Shown piece by piece: positions 1 through 10,739 of a stretch of DNA of 64,000 nt (positions are counted from its first letter, which is position 1; each line of letters begins with the position of its first letter). The stretch spans positions 17,686,980 through 17,750,979 of the forward strand of contig OZ022587.1 of assembly GCA_963669155.1 (NCBI GenBank), read 5' to 3'. Both the position numbers and the translations under genes were made by a program. Source of the stretch: Arbacia lixula (lineage: Eukaryota; Echinodermata; Echinoidea; Arbacioida; Arbaciidae). The notes beneath the pieces were generated by a model. It saw only the letters and a program-made list of their open reading frames with translations. It searched no databases and had not been told where the DNA came from.

Positions 1-368
1 TCTTATTATACTTAAATATGTCACTATTCTTCCGATGTTTTGCCGTTTCCAGAATTTATCGAAAACCATAAGCAAAGAGGGCTCTCGACTCTTTAACTCA
101 ATTACCCATTTCCCCCTCACTTTAATTCATTGCTTGCATTGAAACAAAAAAAGTCGTCTGTTTTGTTACAAACAATCAAAATCACATATATTCTATATTA
201 TATGCCATCAAATCAAGCTCTATCTTAACTGTTTAGCGGATTAAATCCACATTTTCTATTTCGTGAAACCATTCTTTTATCAAAATCTTAGTTTTGCGCT
301 TCAATTTCGAGATTTATATTTCCACTGTCAATGACTGTCAGTTGCCGTATCGTATAGTGTTGCATACT

Positions 369-459
369 TAAATCCTTTGCGTGTCAGATACACTGCTGGT
401 CTATGGGAGTTGTGTGTATTACTTTTGAAGACATAAAGACTGTGACACACAAAGGGTTG
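369..459. mobile_element. Short MITE, TTAACYCTTTGTGTG family, copy 1
   Basis: About 90 bp beginning AATCCTTTGCGTGTCAGATA and ending GACACACAAAGGGTT, with GTTGTGTGTATTAC inside. Other copies are at about 8640-8774, 9450-9538, 43054-43120 and 53588-53680. Confidence 0.65.
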
Positions 460-759
460 AAAAGTGGCGAGCGCCATCTTGTGATGAATATTGACAAAAT
501 GGGAAACAACTGTTTTATAATCTTGGTGTTTTTATCCTTTTCTGAGTAAGTTAATACTGTTTTATGTTTGCTGAAATATTTTAGTGTCCTTGGCAACACT
601 TGCCACTTGCTAGCAAGCATTTACTATGGTTATTATTGACCTTGAATAAACGTGGAAAAGAGACTGGGTGTTGTTATTATTTGTCTGTATTCAATCTAAT
701 TTTCTCCCTGTGTTCTTCTTCTCTCTACCAGTTCTCTTTAAAACATCTTCAAAAGTACA

Positions 760-1411
760 AAATAAATTGTTCTTACAATATCTACACCTGTTTCTTATCA
801 TGAACAATCAATAAAGCCAACTTTCGTGTCATTTCCAAATTACACGGATGTTCGTTACGCAAAAAATATGACTTAATTTTCCATAATCGTTATCAGACTT
901 TACACGACATTCAGTTACAGGTCTAAATGTAGTAACTTAGATGCAATAGCATGTCTATTTTTCACTTATAATGTCATGGAACACCGTTGGAAATGTAAAT
1001 CCCTAATTTTTAACCGGTACTTATTATTTTGAAACATCATATCAAAATAAAATTTTCTGTATATAGTCATGACATTAAAATGTTCTAATAACCTGCACAC
1101 TTGTTTCTTATCACAAACGGTTACAAATAACCAACCCTTGTGCCATTTCAAGGCCAGTCTTTCGAACTTCAAAGCTAATTTCACGTTTTTGAATAGTTTA
1201 TACCAAAAATGCTACAAATAGGGCTTTAATTGTCGATGATCGTCTTTAAATTTTACACCATTTTCACTTATACGTCTACTTACTTAAATAAAGTACAATA
1301 TTACAGTAGCATGTCCACTCCGCATTCTTTACTTGGGATGTCGTAAAACATCTTTGGAAATGTAAATCCCTCCTTTGATACCGGTACTTACTACCTTGAC
1401 ACGTGATATTA

Positions 1412-1461
<50 letters not shown>

Positions 1462-1580
1462 GTATAGAACAAATATTTCTCACATCTTCTACACCTGTTT
1501 CTTATCATAAACAATCAAAATAACCAACCTTTATGACATTTCCGAGTCGTCAGGCTAGTCTATGTAACTTCATAATTGAT
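760..1580. repeat. Diverged tandem repeat, about 315-395-bp units
   Basis: Three related starts are seen near 780, 1093 and 1489 (TCTACACCTGTTTCTTATCA and variants). A second shared block occurs near 990 and 1355 (GGAAATGTAAATCCCT). The second unit is enlarged partly by an AT microsatellite. It is non-coding as far as I can see. Confidence 0.7.
1412..1456. repeat. (AT)n microsatellite
   Basis: About 20 consecutive TA dinucleotides within the third unit of the local tandem repeat. Confidence 0.95.
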
Positions 1581-1594
1581 ATCACTGGAAAGGG

Positions 1595-1890
1595 GTGGAT
1601 GGAGTTATGACTAAGTACAAATATCTGTACACGCTGCAGAAAACGAAGGTCAAATATGTTATAGTAAAAATTAAAGAGATGAAATGGAAATGGGCAGGAC
1701 ACTTATATAGAGCACAAGACAACAGATGGACTAAGAAACTCATGGAATGGCAACCAAGAAAGCGAAGAAGGGGTCGACAAAACAGACGAAATATCAACAT
1801 ACAGAATGTGGAACAGAATGACAGTAAATAGAAGTGAATGGAAACTGATTGAAGAGGGCTTCATCCAAAAATGGTTGAACAATGCCTGAT
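1595..1890 (+). pseudogene. LINE reverse transcriptase C-terminal fragment
   Basis: The frame from 1595 reads KMKWKWAGHLYRAQDNRWTK then RKRRRGRQNRR, the typical end of RTE/craniofacial-like endonuclease-reverse transcriptases (WxWAGHxxRxxDNRW). A frameshift near 1800 moves the reading to WNRMTVNRSEWKLIEEGF, the usual last conserved block, ending in TGA. The 5' part is missing, so it is a dead copy. Confidence 0.8.
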
Positions 1891-2434
1891 GACATGACAT
1901 GACAAGTCTCTGCTGCAGCGACGTGGTATTGTGGTCTGAATTAATCTTCTGAAAAAACAAACAATATTGTAAGGTCCAAATTTGTCCTAAAGTGAAGTCT
2001 TATTGAATTTCTTAAGGATTGTTACAAAAAAAATCATTTGATGTTATGATATGTAATTTTAAGTTTGATTTGAATTGAACCTTTTAAAAATGAATTTCAA
2101 AAAGTGTCCAAAGTTTGTTTTGAACACGTAGCATACACCGCTGTATACATGATATACAAACAGCGTGATATTTATGGATTGATGTCTGCAGCCGTTACGT
2201 GTGCTAGCGTGAACGTGAAAATGATATTTGCACTAAATTTGTTAGTTGTTGTAAGACTCTCTTATTCCTACATCGGTATTTGGTATCGGCAAATACACTG
2301 CGCAAATATCAAGGGGCACGATACACTTGATTAAGAGTGATATATGTGCAATACAATTTTGAAAGAGTTTGCGCTTAATGCGATAACCAACGTACGGCAG
2401 GAGTGCAACAGCTTTTCCTTCTTTTTAATTTTAA

Positions 2435-3027
2435 AGGTGATATTCATAGAAAATCCCGAAATATGAAGATATTCATCTACAGAAAGCTTATAAGCCATAC
2501 AATAAGCGTGGAAGATACTCAAACAATATATCACTTCCGAAAAAAAAACCCCGAAATCAGGGTGAAAATAATCACCCTTTTCTCTGGGACAAATTTGCCC
2601 TACTGTCATCTGAAAAGGCCTTTAGGTTTTACGTAAGAAAAGCGGGAGTTATTGTGCATCACACATGCCAATCTGCAGCTTCTTTTCCGCCAGAAGCATC
2701 ATGCATTATTAATGAAACTGTGATGGCAGTTAGCTAGTGGATTAACAGATGTGATACACAATGGTCATTGGGAACATTTGTGTGTAGACTGCAGTTAGTC
2801 TCTATAGCTGCGTGAAGCATATCCCGGCTGTGACGTACCATAAATGTAACTTTCCCTTAGGCGATTTCGTAGGTCAGGAGAGTGTCAATTTTAGTGAAAT
2901 TTGATTTTCATATTCACACAAAACTGAAGACTTTCATGGCATGTTAGCTGCATAAATTGCTTTAATAACTCATTCATGTATCAAATAAACCATATTTATT
3001 TGATTCGATTTCCTATAAGTATCACAT
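2435..3027. mobile_element. MITE, AGGTGATATTCATAG family, copy 1
   Basis: A 593-bp element flanked by TTAA on both sides. The ends AGGTGATATTCATAGAAAATC and the inverse of GATTTCCTATAAGTATCACAT form terminal inverted repeats. A second copy lies at 12733-13276. No transposase is present. Confidence 0.8.
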
Positions 3028-4521
3028 TTAATGGGAATATCAAATTGTATATTCAGGTTTTGTGGTGAAATTAATCTTGATCGGACATACAAGGGGGGCT
3101 ATGCATGACTTCAAAAGTGATTGCTGGATGATAAAGTGCATCGCGATGTTTACCAACAAATGCTTGTGCATTGTCCTTGAATGGATGGAAGCACGGTTTC
3201 CACTCCATTTACATTTCAGGGTGCCGAGGCGTTCTTTGACCTAAAAAAAAATGCCACAAAAAGAAACTACAATGTTACATGTTCTTCATATCGATTACGA
3301 GCATAATATTGGCTTGTACATAGACCTATACTTCATCATATTATTGATGAGAGTAAATGCGCCCATAACCAAGAGTGAATCCTATTTTTAGTTCACATCA
3401 GCTTAAATTAGTTAATTTGGCCACTTATTTAAACCGTTTCGGAATGTCTCCTTGGCTGCTTCACACAGTCTTGAGCGGGATATGCCTCCATAAAAAAAAA
3501 AAACCTTCGAGCTCTGCTTCTAAATACGATATCAACAGTTCCTAATATGAAACCATTTCATGGGGATATTATTTTGTATGCACGATTGTTGTTGGATTAT
3601 CTGTTACAATTTTGCATTATGTTTTGCATTTGTATTACCTAAAGGGTTGCGTGTACATAACAGCTATGGAAATAAACGATGCCATACCTCATCGTTATAT
3701 GTACAAACAATATACAAACCTTGTTTTGGTCGTGATTCCGGTCATAATTCCGGAACATATCCGCAGGGCATTCACGAATTTCCTAGAAATTGTGGCAAAT
3801 TTCGCAGAAATGTTTGCATAATAATTATGCTTTAGAATATAAATTCTCGTGCTCCCCCACTCCTTTCCTCTCATGCATACCACAATTTCCAATCAAATAA
3901 ATATGGATTCCCCAAAGCGGGTTTTTGTGTTTGTGTGTGTGTGTGGGGTGGGGGGGGGGGGGAATGCTGGTTGTTTATAGAGTACCGAAGTGTGACGTCA
4001 ATTGAGGATTATTGTCAAGACAACTGGCTATAGAAATACGGGTAGACGGGTAGACTTCATTCGAAAGAATTACTGGAACGTGACAAAGTTAACAAGAGAA
4101 TAAACAGATTTCTCCCCGAACTGGCCTTCACAATAAAATATTCTGTTATTCATAATCTTGCTTCCTTGCTTAGTTCCAGTGGCATTCTCGATCCACGGTG
4201 TCTCTTTATATTCTATGGTCTTGTATTGTAGTTATTATGTTGCTATCGTCCAGATCTCATCTTGGTACATCCATGTATGTCATGGGTCTCCTTTTCCCAC
4301 GCTTTGATTGGTATCCAGTGTCCTAGTTTAGATACAGGTTCATCGGATCTGTTATTGTACCAGCAAACATTTCACCTCCCCGTTGTATCTTTGGGCTTAC
4401 TTGAAGGAGGCCATCAGCATTTGTCATGTACTACTTCCAATGGCCACTGGATTAGAAATGCCCATCGAGCCTGCAAGCCAGGTTCTTCCAGAACTACGCT
4501 TCACATCAAAACCTGAATTAA

Positions 4522-5021
4522 AGGGAAAGTTCACCCTGAAATTAAATTGGTTTCAATCAAAACAGACACATGAAATAACCATATAGATGAAGATTTGACG
4601 AAAATCCGTCAAAGGATAAAAGAGTTATGATCTTCTGAAATTTCAGTTTGGTGACGTCATGTGCGAGGTGCTGTCCCATATTATGTTGTGTGCAGAATAA
4701 TGCCATAAATTGCTCCTTTTCTGGATGTGACAACAGAAGGATTTTTTTCATACCGTTATGTTTGTGTGTATATAAAAAACTTTTTCTAATGATGTATAAA
4801 ATCCACAGGCCAAAGTATGCATATCTTTTTGAGAAAAAGTATATTAACAAAAATGTAATCAACATATGGGAGAGCTTCTCACACATGACGTCACAAAATC
4901 GTAAGTTTAAAGGATCATGACTTTTTTATCCTTTGACGGATTTTCATTAAACCTTCACTGATATGTTTCTTACATGTGTCGTCTTATTGAAACCTACTTA
5001 CTTCCGGGGTTAACTATCCCT
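4522..5021. mobile_element. MITE, AGGGATAGTTCACC family (CRE-bearing), copy a
   Basis: 500-bp foldback flanked by TTAA on both sides. Both arms contain TGACGTCA (4652-4659 and 4886-4893). The arms include GGTTTCAAT, ACACATGA and GTCAAAGGATAA blocks repeated in inverse order. Confidence 0.85.
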
Positions 5022-6549
5022 TTAATTACATGTACTTCAATATGCAAAATGATTCAGAGGTTTGAGAGAGTCGGTACACATTGTGTGCACAAGGTCACTT
5101 TGCATGGTAAAACAAACGAGGCGCAGCAGAGTGTCGGTGTTTTTGACTGAGCCAGAACTTGAATCTGGGACTTCGAGCTCTCCAACTTCTACACCATGAC
5201 ACCTCCACTCAATCAGTGAATAACATGAATAACTGAACAAAATGTCGGGAACAGTACACCGCATACTCTCGATGATTTTGGGAGCAATAATTATTTACAA
5301 CCGGGACTGTAACACGATCAGGCAGGGCGGGTGCCATCTCAAAGGGAGAAGCGTTCAACATCTACTAAATATAGAATGCGCTAAGAGGGTACCTAGGGGT
5401 GTCAGTGCTACTGGCTGCGATTTAAAAATCACACCTGTCATGCCTGTCTTCATATGTACAGTATACTTGATTTGGCTTCAAGTTTCACTGATCTCTCCCT
5501 CTAAGCTTGTGCGTTAGTTTGTCCACAAAAGAATTATAGCCAGTAATTGAAATCATCCATTGTTGGTGATTCTTTGATACAAATCAATGATTTTTTTTTT
5601 AACAGTATCAAATGATTTATTTTGGGCCCAATTAGATTAGTCTACATTTAGTACGCAGTCTAAGTTAAACCATAGTTGTGAATATGGGCTTTAGTATAGG
5701 AATGATTGGGCGAGGAAAAACATGACGTGAAGACAAAAGAATGGCTTGATTTGAGTTGCAACTGTTCAGTTATTTTGTGTTTACTTTTTAGTTGCAGACT
5801 TTATGTACTAAGCGCAGAATAACACTTTGGGGCGCAAAACACACAAAAAAGGTGTGTTTATGTAGCGAAATCAACATCGAGTGATTTTAATTAATCAGTG
5901 TCGTGGCTGTAGTGGTTTGATTTACAACTTTATATTTATTTAGGGATTCCGAGGAAAAAGGTGTTGATTTTGTGACAGAATCACGCAATTGATATTTGCG
6001 CTCCTTTCAGCCAGGACAGAATAGTTTGCTCTTCGTTCGCTCCTTTTCAAGATCTTTCCTTTTCCTTCAAAGTAATCACCTCTCCTTTATTTCCTTTCCC
6101 TATAATTTCTCCGTACTTCTTCCTCCAGTTTCCTACACAATATCATCAGCTCCTCTTTATTTCCTTTCTCTTTAGTGTTATCAAACCTTCCTTACTTTCA
6201 CTCTCTCCGCATAATATATAATCGGCTCTTCCTTGTATTCATTTTCCCACTACTTTCTTTCTCGTTCCTTTTCTTAACAAAAATGTATCCACCCTTCTTT
6301 CTCCCATCTTTCCTCTACACTTCCTCCATTCTTCTTTCATTGTCCTTCTCCTCCATGTTCCTCGCATTTTCTCGACGTTTTAAAAAATATTTATTTGCTT
6401 AAATTGTTCGTTCTCTCGGCTGACTGCGTCATATCAATACGACACCACTGTTATTCATCATTGTCATAATTCTCTCCTTTCATCCGATGTCTTATTGTCA
6501 CGTCGTGCACTCTTGTTGAAAGTTCACCTCTGACGATGTTATGTCAATA

Positions 6550-6717
6550 GTGCCATTCTCATTAGGCTTTAAAAAATCGAGAAGTTAGAAAAATCTCGAA
6601 GTTAGGGGACCGGGACAATAGGACCGTTCGGCTTTTGGTACGGTTGCTAGGCAACTTTCACCCTAACTTCGCGATTTTTCTAACTTCGCGATTTTTTAAG
6701 CCCAATGAGAATGTCAC
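6550..6717. mobile_element. 168-bp foldback with TA flanks
   Basis: Left end GTGCCATTCTCATTAGGCTT and inverse right end GTGACATTCTCATTGGGCTT, then AAAAAATCG.GAAGTTAGAA in both arms. TA lies on both sides. Non-coding. Confidence 0.72.
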
Positions 6718-7278
6718 TATTATATCAATTCCTCTTGGACATGCTACCAGAACTAATCCGCATGTGATCTTAAAGCTTATGGAATTTAACATATTATCCA
6801 GACTCAGTCAATCGTGGCATTATTCAACGAAAAAAACAATGATTATACGACGAGCTCAGAGTCCAAAATGATGGTGAATATTTGAAACGGCTTATAATGA
6901 TACATGCATCGAATCACAGGTGCAGTTTGTTAACAGTGCGATGCACCTGTATTGAACATTACACTATATAATGCCATCTTGTTTAGGCGGATTTATCTTC
7001 AGCCGATATCCCAATCAGAATTATGTTGACCTTTCTCTGCAACTGAGGCATTTTTATTCTGTACGCAAGATGCAGCCGGTTTCCGGGTTGAAATAGTTTG
7101 ACCAAGGAAGGTCACCCAACGGAACAAAACACGATGTGGCTCCAGGACCTTTCAGATCAAATTAGTTGAATTATTATGAGCCCGTTTAACTTTCTTTTAA
7201 CTCAGTTTGCCTTGGAAACTGCTGTATACAGCCCTCTTCCACTCACACACACTCGTTTTAACTTACACACATGCACTA

Positions 7279-7400
7279 TACACTAAACACACTTTCTCTC
7301 TCTCTCCCTCTCTCCTTCTCTCTCTGACGAACACACACACACACACACATACATACATACATACATACATACATACATACATCCATACATACATACATGA
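7279..7400. repeat. CT, AC and (ACAT)n microsatellites
   Basis: TCTC run to about 7325, AC to 7348, then some 13 ACAT/CATA units. Intergenic, upstream of gene A. Confidence 0.92.
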
Positions 7401-7799
7401 ACACTGTATATATCTTCTATATGCTACATTAGAAACAAATTTTAATGTTTTGTAATGAGTAACACATACATGTATATAGCAAATTATAATGATATTGTGC
7501 GCCATCTACCACTCGCATGTGGCTACTGTTTCGCATTGAATTACATGTACACTGCATGGAGCTGCTTAGATACAATATTTGCAAGGATCTTAACAATATA
7601 TGGATTTCATGAAACAATCATCTTACAGGTTTATCATGTAAGTGTGAGTCATTTACAGCTCGGACGTGGCTACGATCTGTTTTATATTGAGGTACATGAA
7701 AAGCTTAGAGTTGGGTACAATGATCTTTTAAATTTATATATGTGCTATATAAGATTACAAGTGTGTACCATTTATAATTAAAATGTTATGAATGTGGCT

Positions 7800-7800
<1 letters not shown>

Positions 7801-7879
<79 letters not shown>

Positions 7880-7900
7880 CCTCTCTCTCTCTCGCTCCCT
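7801..7900. repeat. (CT)n microsatellite
   Basis: Nearly uninterrupted CT with TTTC breaks, intergenic upstream of gene A. Confidence 0.95.
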
Positions 7901-8639
7901 GTTTCATCTTTTTCTCGCAAGACATCGATATTCTTTTTATCATATTATTTACCGTGTTGAAATCAAGCCATCAATCTATCAAACTCATAGATGTTTGGAA
8001 GATTCTACGACTACTTTCCAGGAAACCATACTAGAGTCAGTCAAACTCGTTTAATTTGCACATTCATCAAGTTTATTGGTCTCAGCGCGTTGCCACAAGG
8101 CTTAAGTAGTGTTGTTGCTTGAAGCAAGTCGGCAACGTAAATGTTAAAGGCCCACGCAGAAGACACGACTGTGTCACGATTCTGTAGTCGCAAGGGCTCC
8201 ACGACTGGAAATGTGACGTCACCTACTTGCACAAATCCTATCGCATGGTCCTGCAATTCAGCCCGTCGCAGAATCGTACGACTGATCAGATTTCGCTGTC
8301 TGCGCCCGCCTTAAAACACGTTCGAGAACAATCAGTTTGAATCAACAATCAACAGCACGACATTGATTGATGCAAAGTGGAGAGTTATTATTTGTCACTT
8401 GTACGTAACCTTTATGAACCGTGCCTTCGCTGAACAAAGTACCGTGCCTTGGGATTTGTGTGAAAAGAGCAGAACAAGTGCGTGCAAGAAACACATGCAT
8501 ACCATACACCGTAACCCCACTTATTGTGTGATCTCGGCGCCTAACCATCTGTGATAATTCATGTATTTCATACATGAAATCGTAAAGCCGGTATCCTGCT
8601 GATATATGTCGATGTCCATGACCTTTGTAATGTCTACCT

Positions 8640-8774
8640 TTAACTCTTTGTATGCAAATTACAATGTCACTCTATGGAATTGGTGTGTATTACTTGTGAA
8701 TAGTAATTCACACAAATCCCATAGAGTGTCATTTATAATAAGGGTAGATTGACAACTCATGGCACACAAAGTAA
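8640..8774. mobile_element. Short MITE, TTAACYCTTTGTGTG family, copy 2
   Basis: This copy contains a tight inner palindrome at 8664-8733 (CACTCTATGG ... CCATAGAGTG). It ends GGCACACAAAGTAA. Confidence 0.62.
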
Positions 8775-9333
8775 GAGGCGGAAGTGGTCAACAATCTTTC
8801 ATTTATTAAGTCTTTTTGAAACAGGGTAGCCCCATCACTGAGTTTGGCACTGTTCTCCCTGGAGGCCCCGTGTATAAATAACATAATGATACAGATTAAC
8901 ATGAACATAGATTACACAAACAAATGCTGTTAGCCAAAATGCAACATAGATCATTGGACATGTTATCGATGAAGCACCATTCAGTAATGACCTTGGTTTC
9001 CATTCACGTTTGATTTCGGGATACAAGGAAGTAATCATCTCAAATCAGTCAGGTCGTTGACATAAAACAAAATCAGGACCCTGTTAATGATGGCAGACAA
9101 TGTCTGACATGCTATGACCTGCAATAATACCACTTTGATATGCCTTCGATCGTCACTGTATCAGACGACATATTCCATTCATGACTGAACGCGGACTGAC
9201 AAACTGAACGCGTGACCTCGCGCAGACAAGTGCGCCAATTGTTCTAGGCTGTCTCCTCGATCCCACGCCAAACGTATCCACACTCAAGTATTCGGTGTGC
9301 GATAGACCAGCAATACAAATTCATATTTTTGCC

Positions 9334-9366
9334 TATAAGAAGCGGCTTGTGGCTTTCTCTCATTCA
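9334..9366 (+). promoter_or_regulatory. Candidate core promoter of gene A
   Basis: TATAAG at 9334-9339 lies 28 bp upstream of the A in TCATTC (9360-9365), a perfect match to the animal initiator TCAKTY. AGACGT at 9388-9393 fits the downstream promoter element RGWYVT but is one base off the strict +28 spacing. This would give an intronless leader of about 357 nt with several upstream ATGs. The motifs are seen; their use as a promoter is inference. Confidence 0.4.
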
Positions 9367-9449
9367 GTAGCGTGAATCTGTGGATTTAGACGTCGCGGGC
9401 ACAAGACCATGAGCCCAAACCAGTGCTGCGTCGAATATCGCTGTTATTA

Positions 9450-9538
9450 AATATCCGTGTGTCAGATATACTGTTGCTTCTAAAGGCGTGCGTATTACTT
9501 GTGTGAGTAATGGTACGTTGGCACACAGAGAGTTAACG
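9450..9538. mobile_element. Short MITE, TTAACYCTTTGTGTG family, copy 3
   Basis: Lies inside the predicted 5' leader of gene A: GTGTGTCAGATATACTGTTG to GGCACACAGAGAGTTAAC. Confidence 0.6.
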
Positions 9539-9718
9539 AGTTCTGTTTCAGACGTTTATTGCTTATACGGTGATTGAGGCGTCTTTCGGCATTTGCTTCT
9601 GATTTGTTGAGGGCGATTCCGGATAAACGTCTCTAACAGCGGTTTATTGTACCTGATTTTTGTAATTTCATGAGGATGAGGATGATTGGATGATCTCCAG
9701 TGGGTGTTTTTACTAACT

Positions 9719-9923
9719 ATGGAGGTCAATGAAACTCAACAGCTGGAGATGGGTGATGACGAGATGAGCGGGCAGGAGGAGTTCTTCCAGGCGGCTGCGT
9801 CCGGGGAGGTCGCGACCCTGAAGGCGCTAATTGCTAAGCGGGAGGAGCTTGACATAGATCTGAACGGGAAGGATGACCAGGGTCATACCGCCTTACAGTT
9901 AGCTATCTTGGAAGGTTATATCG
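9719..9923 (+). CDS. Gene A exon 1: start and first ankyrin-like repeat
   Basis: Encodes residues 1-68 plus one base. The acidic start is followed by EEFFQAAASGEVATLKALI and TALQLAILEGYI, which read as ankyrin helices. The donor is GTAGGT at 9924, phase 1. Another in-frame ATG at 9686 would add 11 residues but has a poor context (T at -3). From the shared GQ, 37 of 51 residues match gene B exon 1 by my count. Confidence 0.88.
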
Positions 9924-10598
9924 GTAGGTATATCATGAAAGGGATAATTCACCCTAAAATAAAGTTGGTTTCAATAAAAGGAGACACATGAGAGAAACAT
10001 ATTAATGAAGGTGTGATGAAAATCCGTCATAGGATAAGAAAGTTATGATCTTTAAAAGTTCTGATTTTGTGATGACGCGTGCGAGGTGCTCTCCCACATG
10101 TTGTGTACATTTTTTTTTTCGAACATATCGATTTTCTCAAAAGGTTATGTTTCAATTAACCTGCTCAATTGATACATTATTAGACACACTTTATTTTTTT
10201 TACACACAAACGTCTCTGAAAAAGGTATTCCTTCATCCAAAACAGATAAGGGGCACTCTATGGAATCATACAGCACGAAACATATCGCACGTGACGTCGA
10301 AAAATCAAAATTTTGACAGCTCATAACTTTCTTATCCCATGACTGATTTTCGTCAATCCTTCACTTATGTTTCTTTCATAGTTTTGCTTCTGTGATGGAC
10401 TTTCTCTTTTATTTTGGCTACAATCGCTGCACCACCAAAACTGTTTTGCGGGTGGGGCTTAGAAGCCCACTGTTTTTTTTTTTCATTTATAACTACTCTG
10501 CCCCTCTCTCCAGAATCGTGTATCTCCGTCTCTCTCAACTTCTCTCTCCCTAGCTCTCCATCTCTGCCCGTCTCACTCTCTCTCACGCCTCATCCCCT

Positions 10599-10655
<57 letters not shown>

Positions 10656-10656
10656 T

Positions 10657-10739
<83 letters not shown>

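Larger units (their letters stand above)
1..9333. other. Intergenic region upstream of gene A
   Basis: No gene is recognised here. It holds the tandem repeat, a LINE fragment, four MITEs, two TTAACYCTTTGTGTG elements and microsatellites. A block at about 3980-4045 (ATTGTCAAGACAACTGGCT) recurs at about 34628-34700 in gene A intron 10. Another at 2048-2140 recurs at 20610-20700. TGACGTCA outside any element occurs at 3993 and 8214. Confidence 0.6.

Noticed and set aside
9686..9718. ATG at 9686 as the gene A start
   Set aside because: Poor context, and the added 11 residues have no counterpart in gene B; the ATG at 9719 aligns with the gene B start. Not fully excluded.
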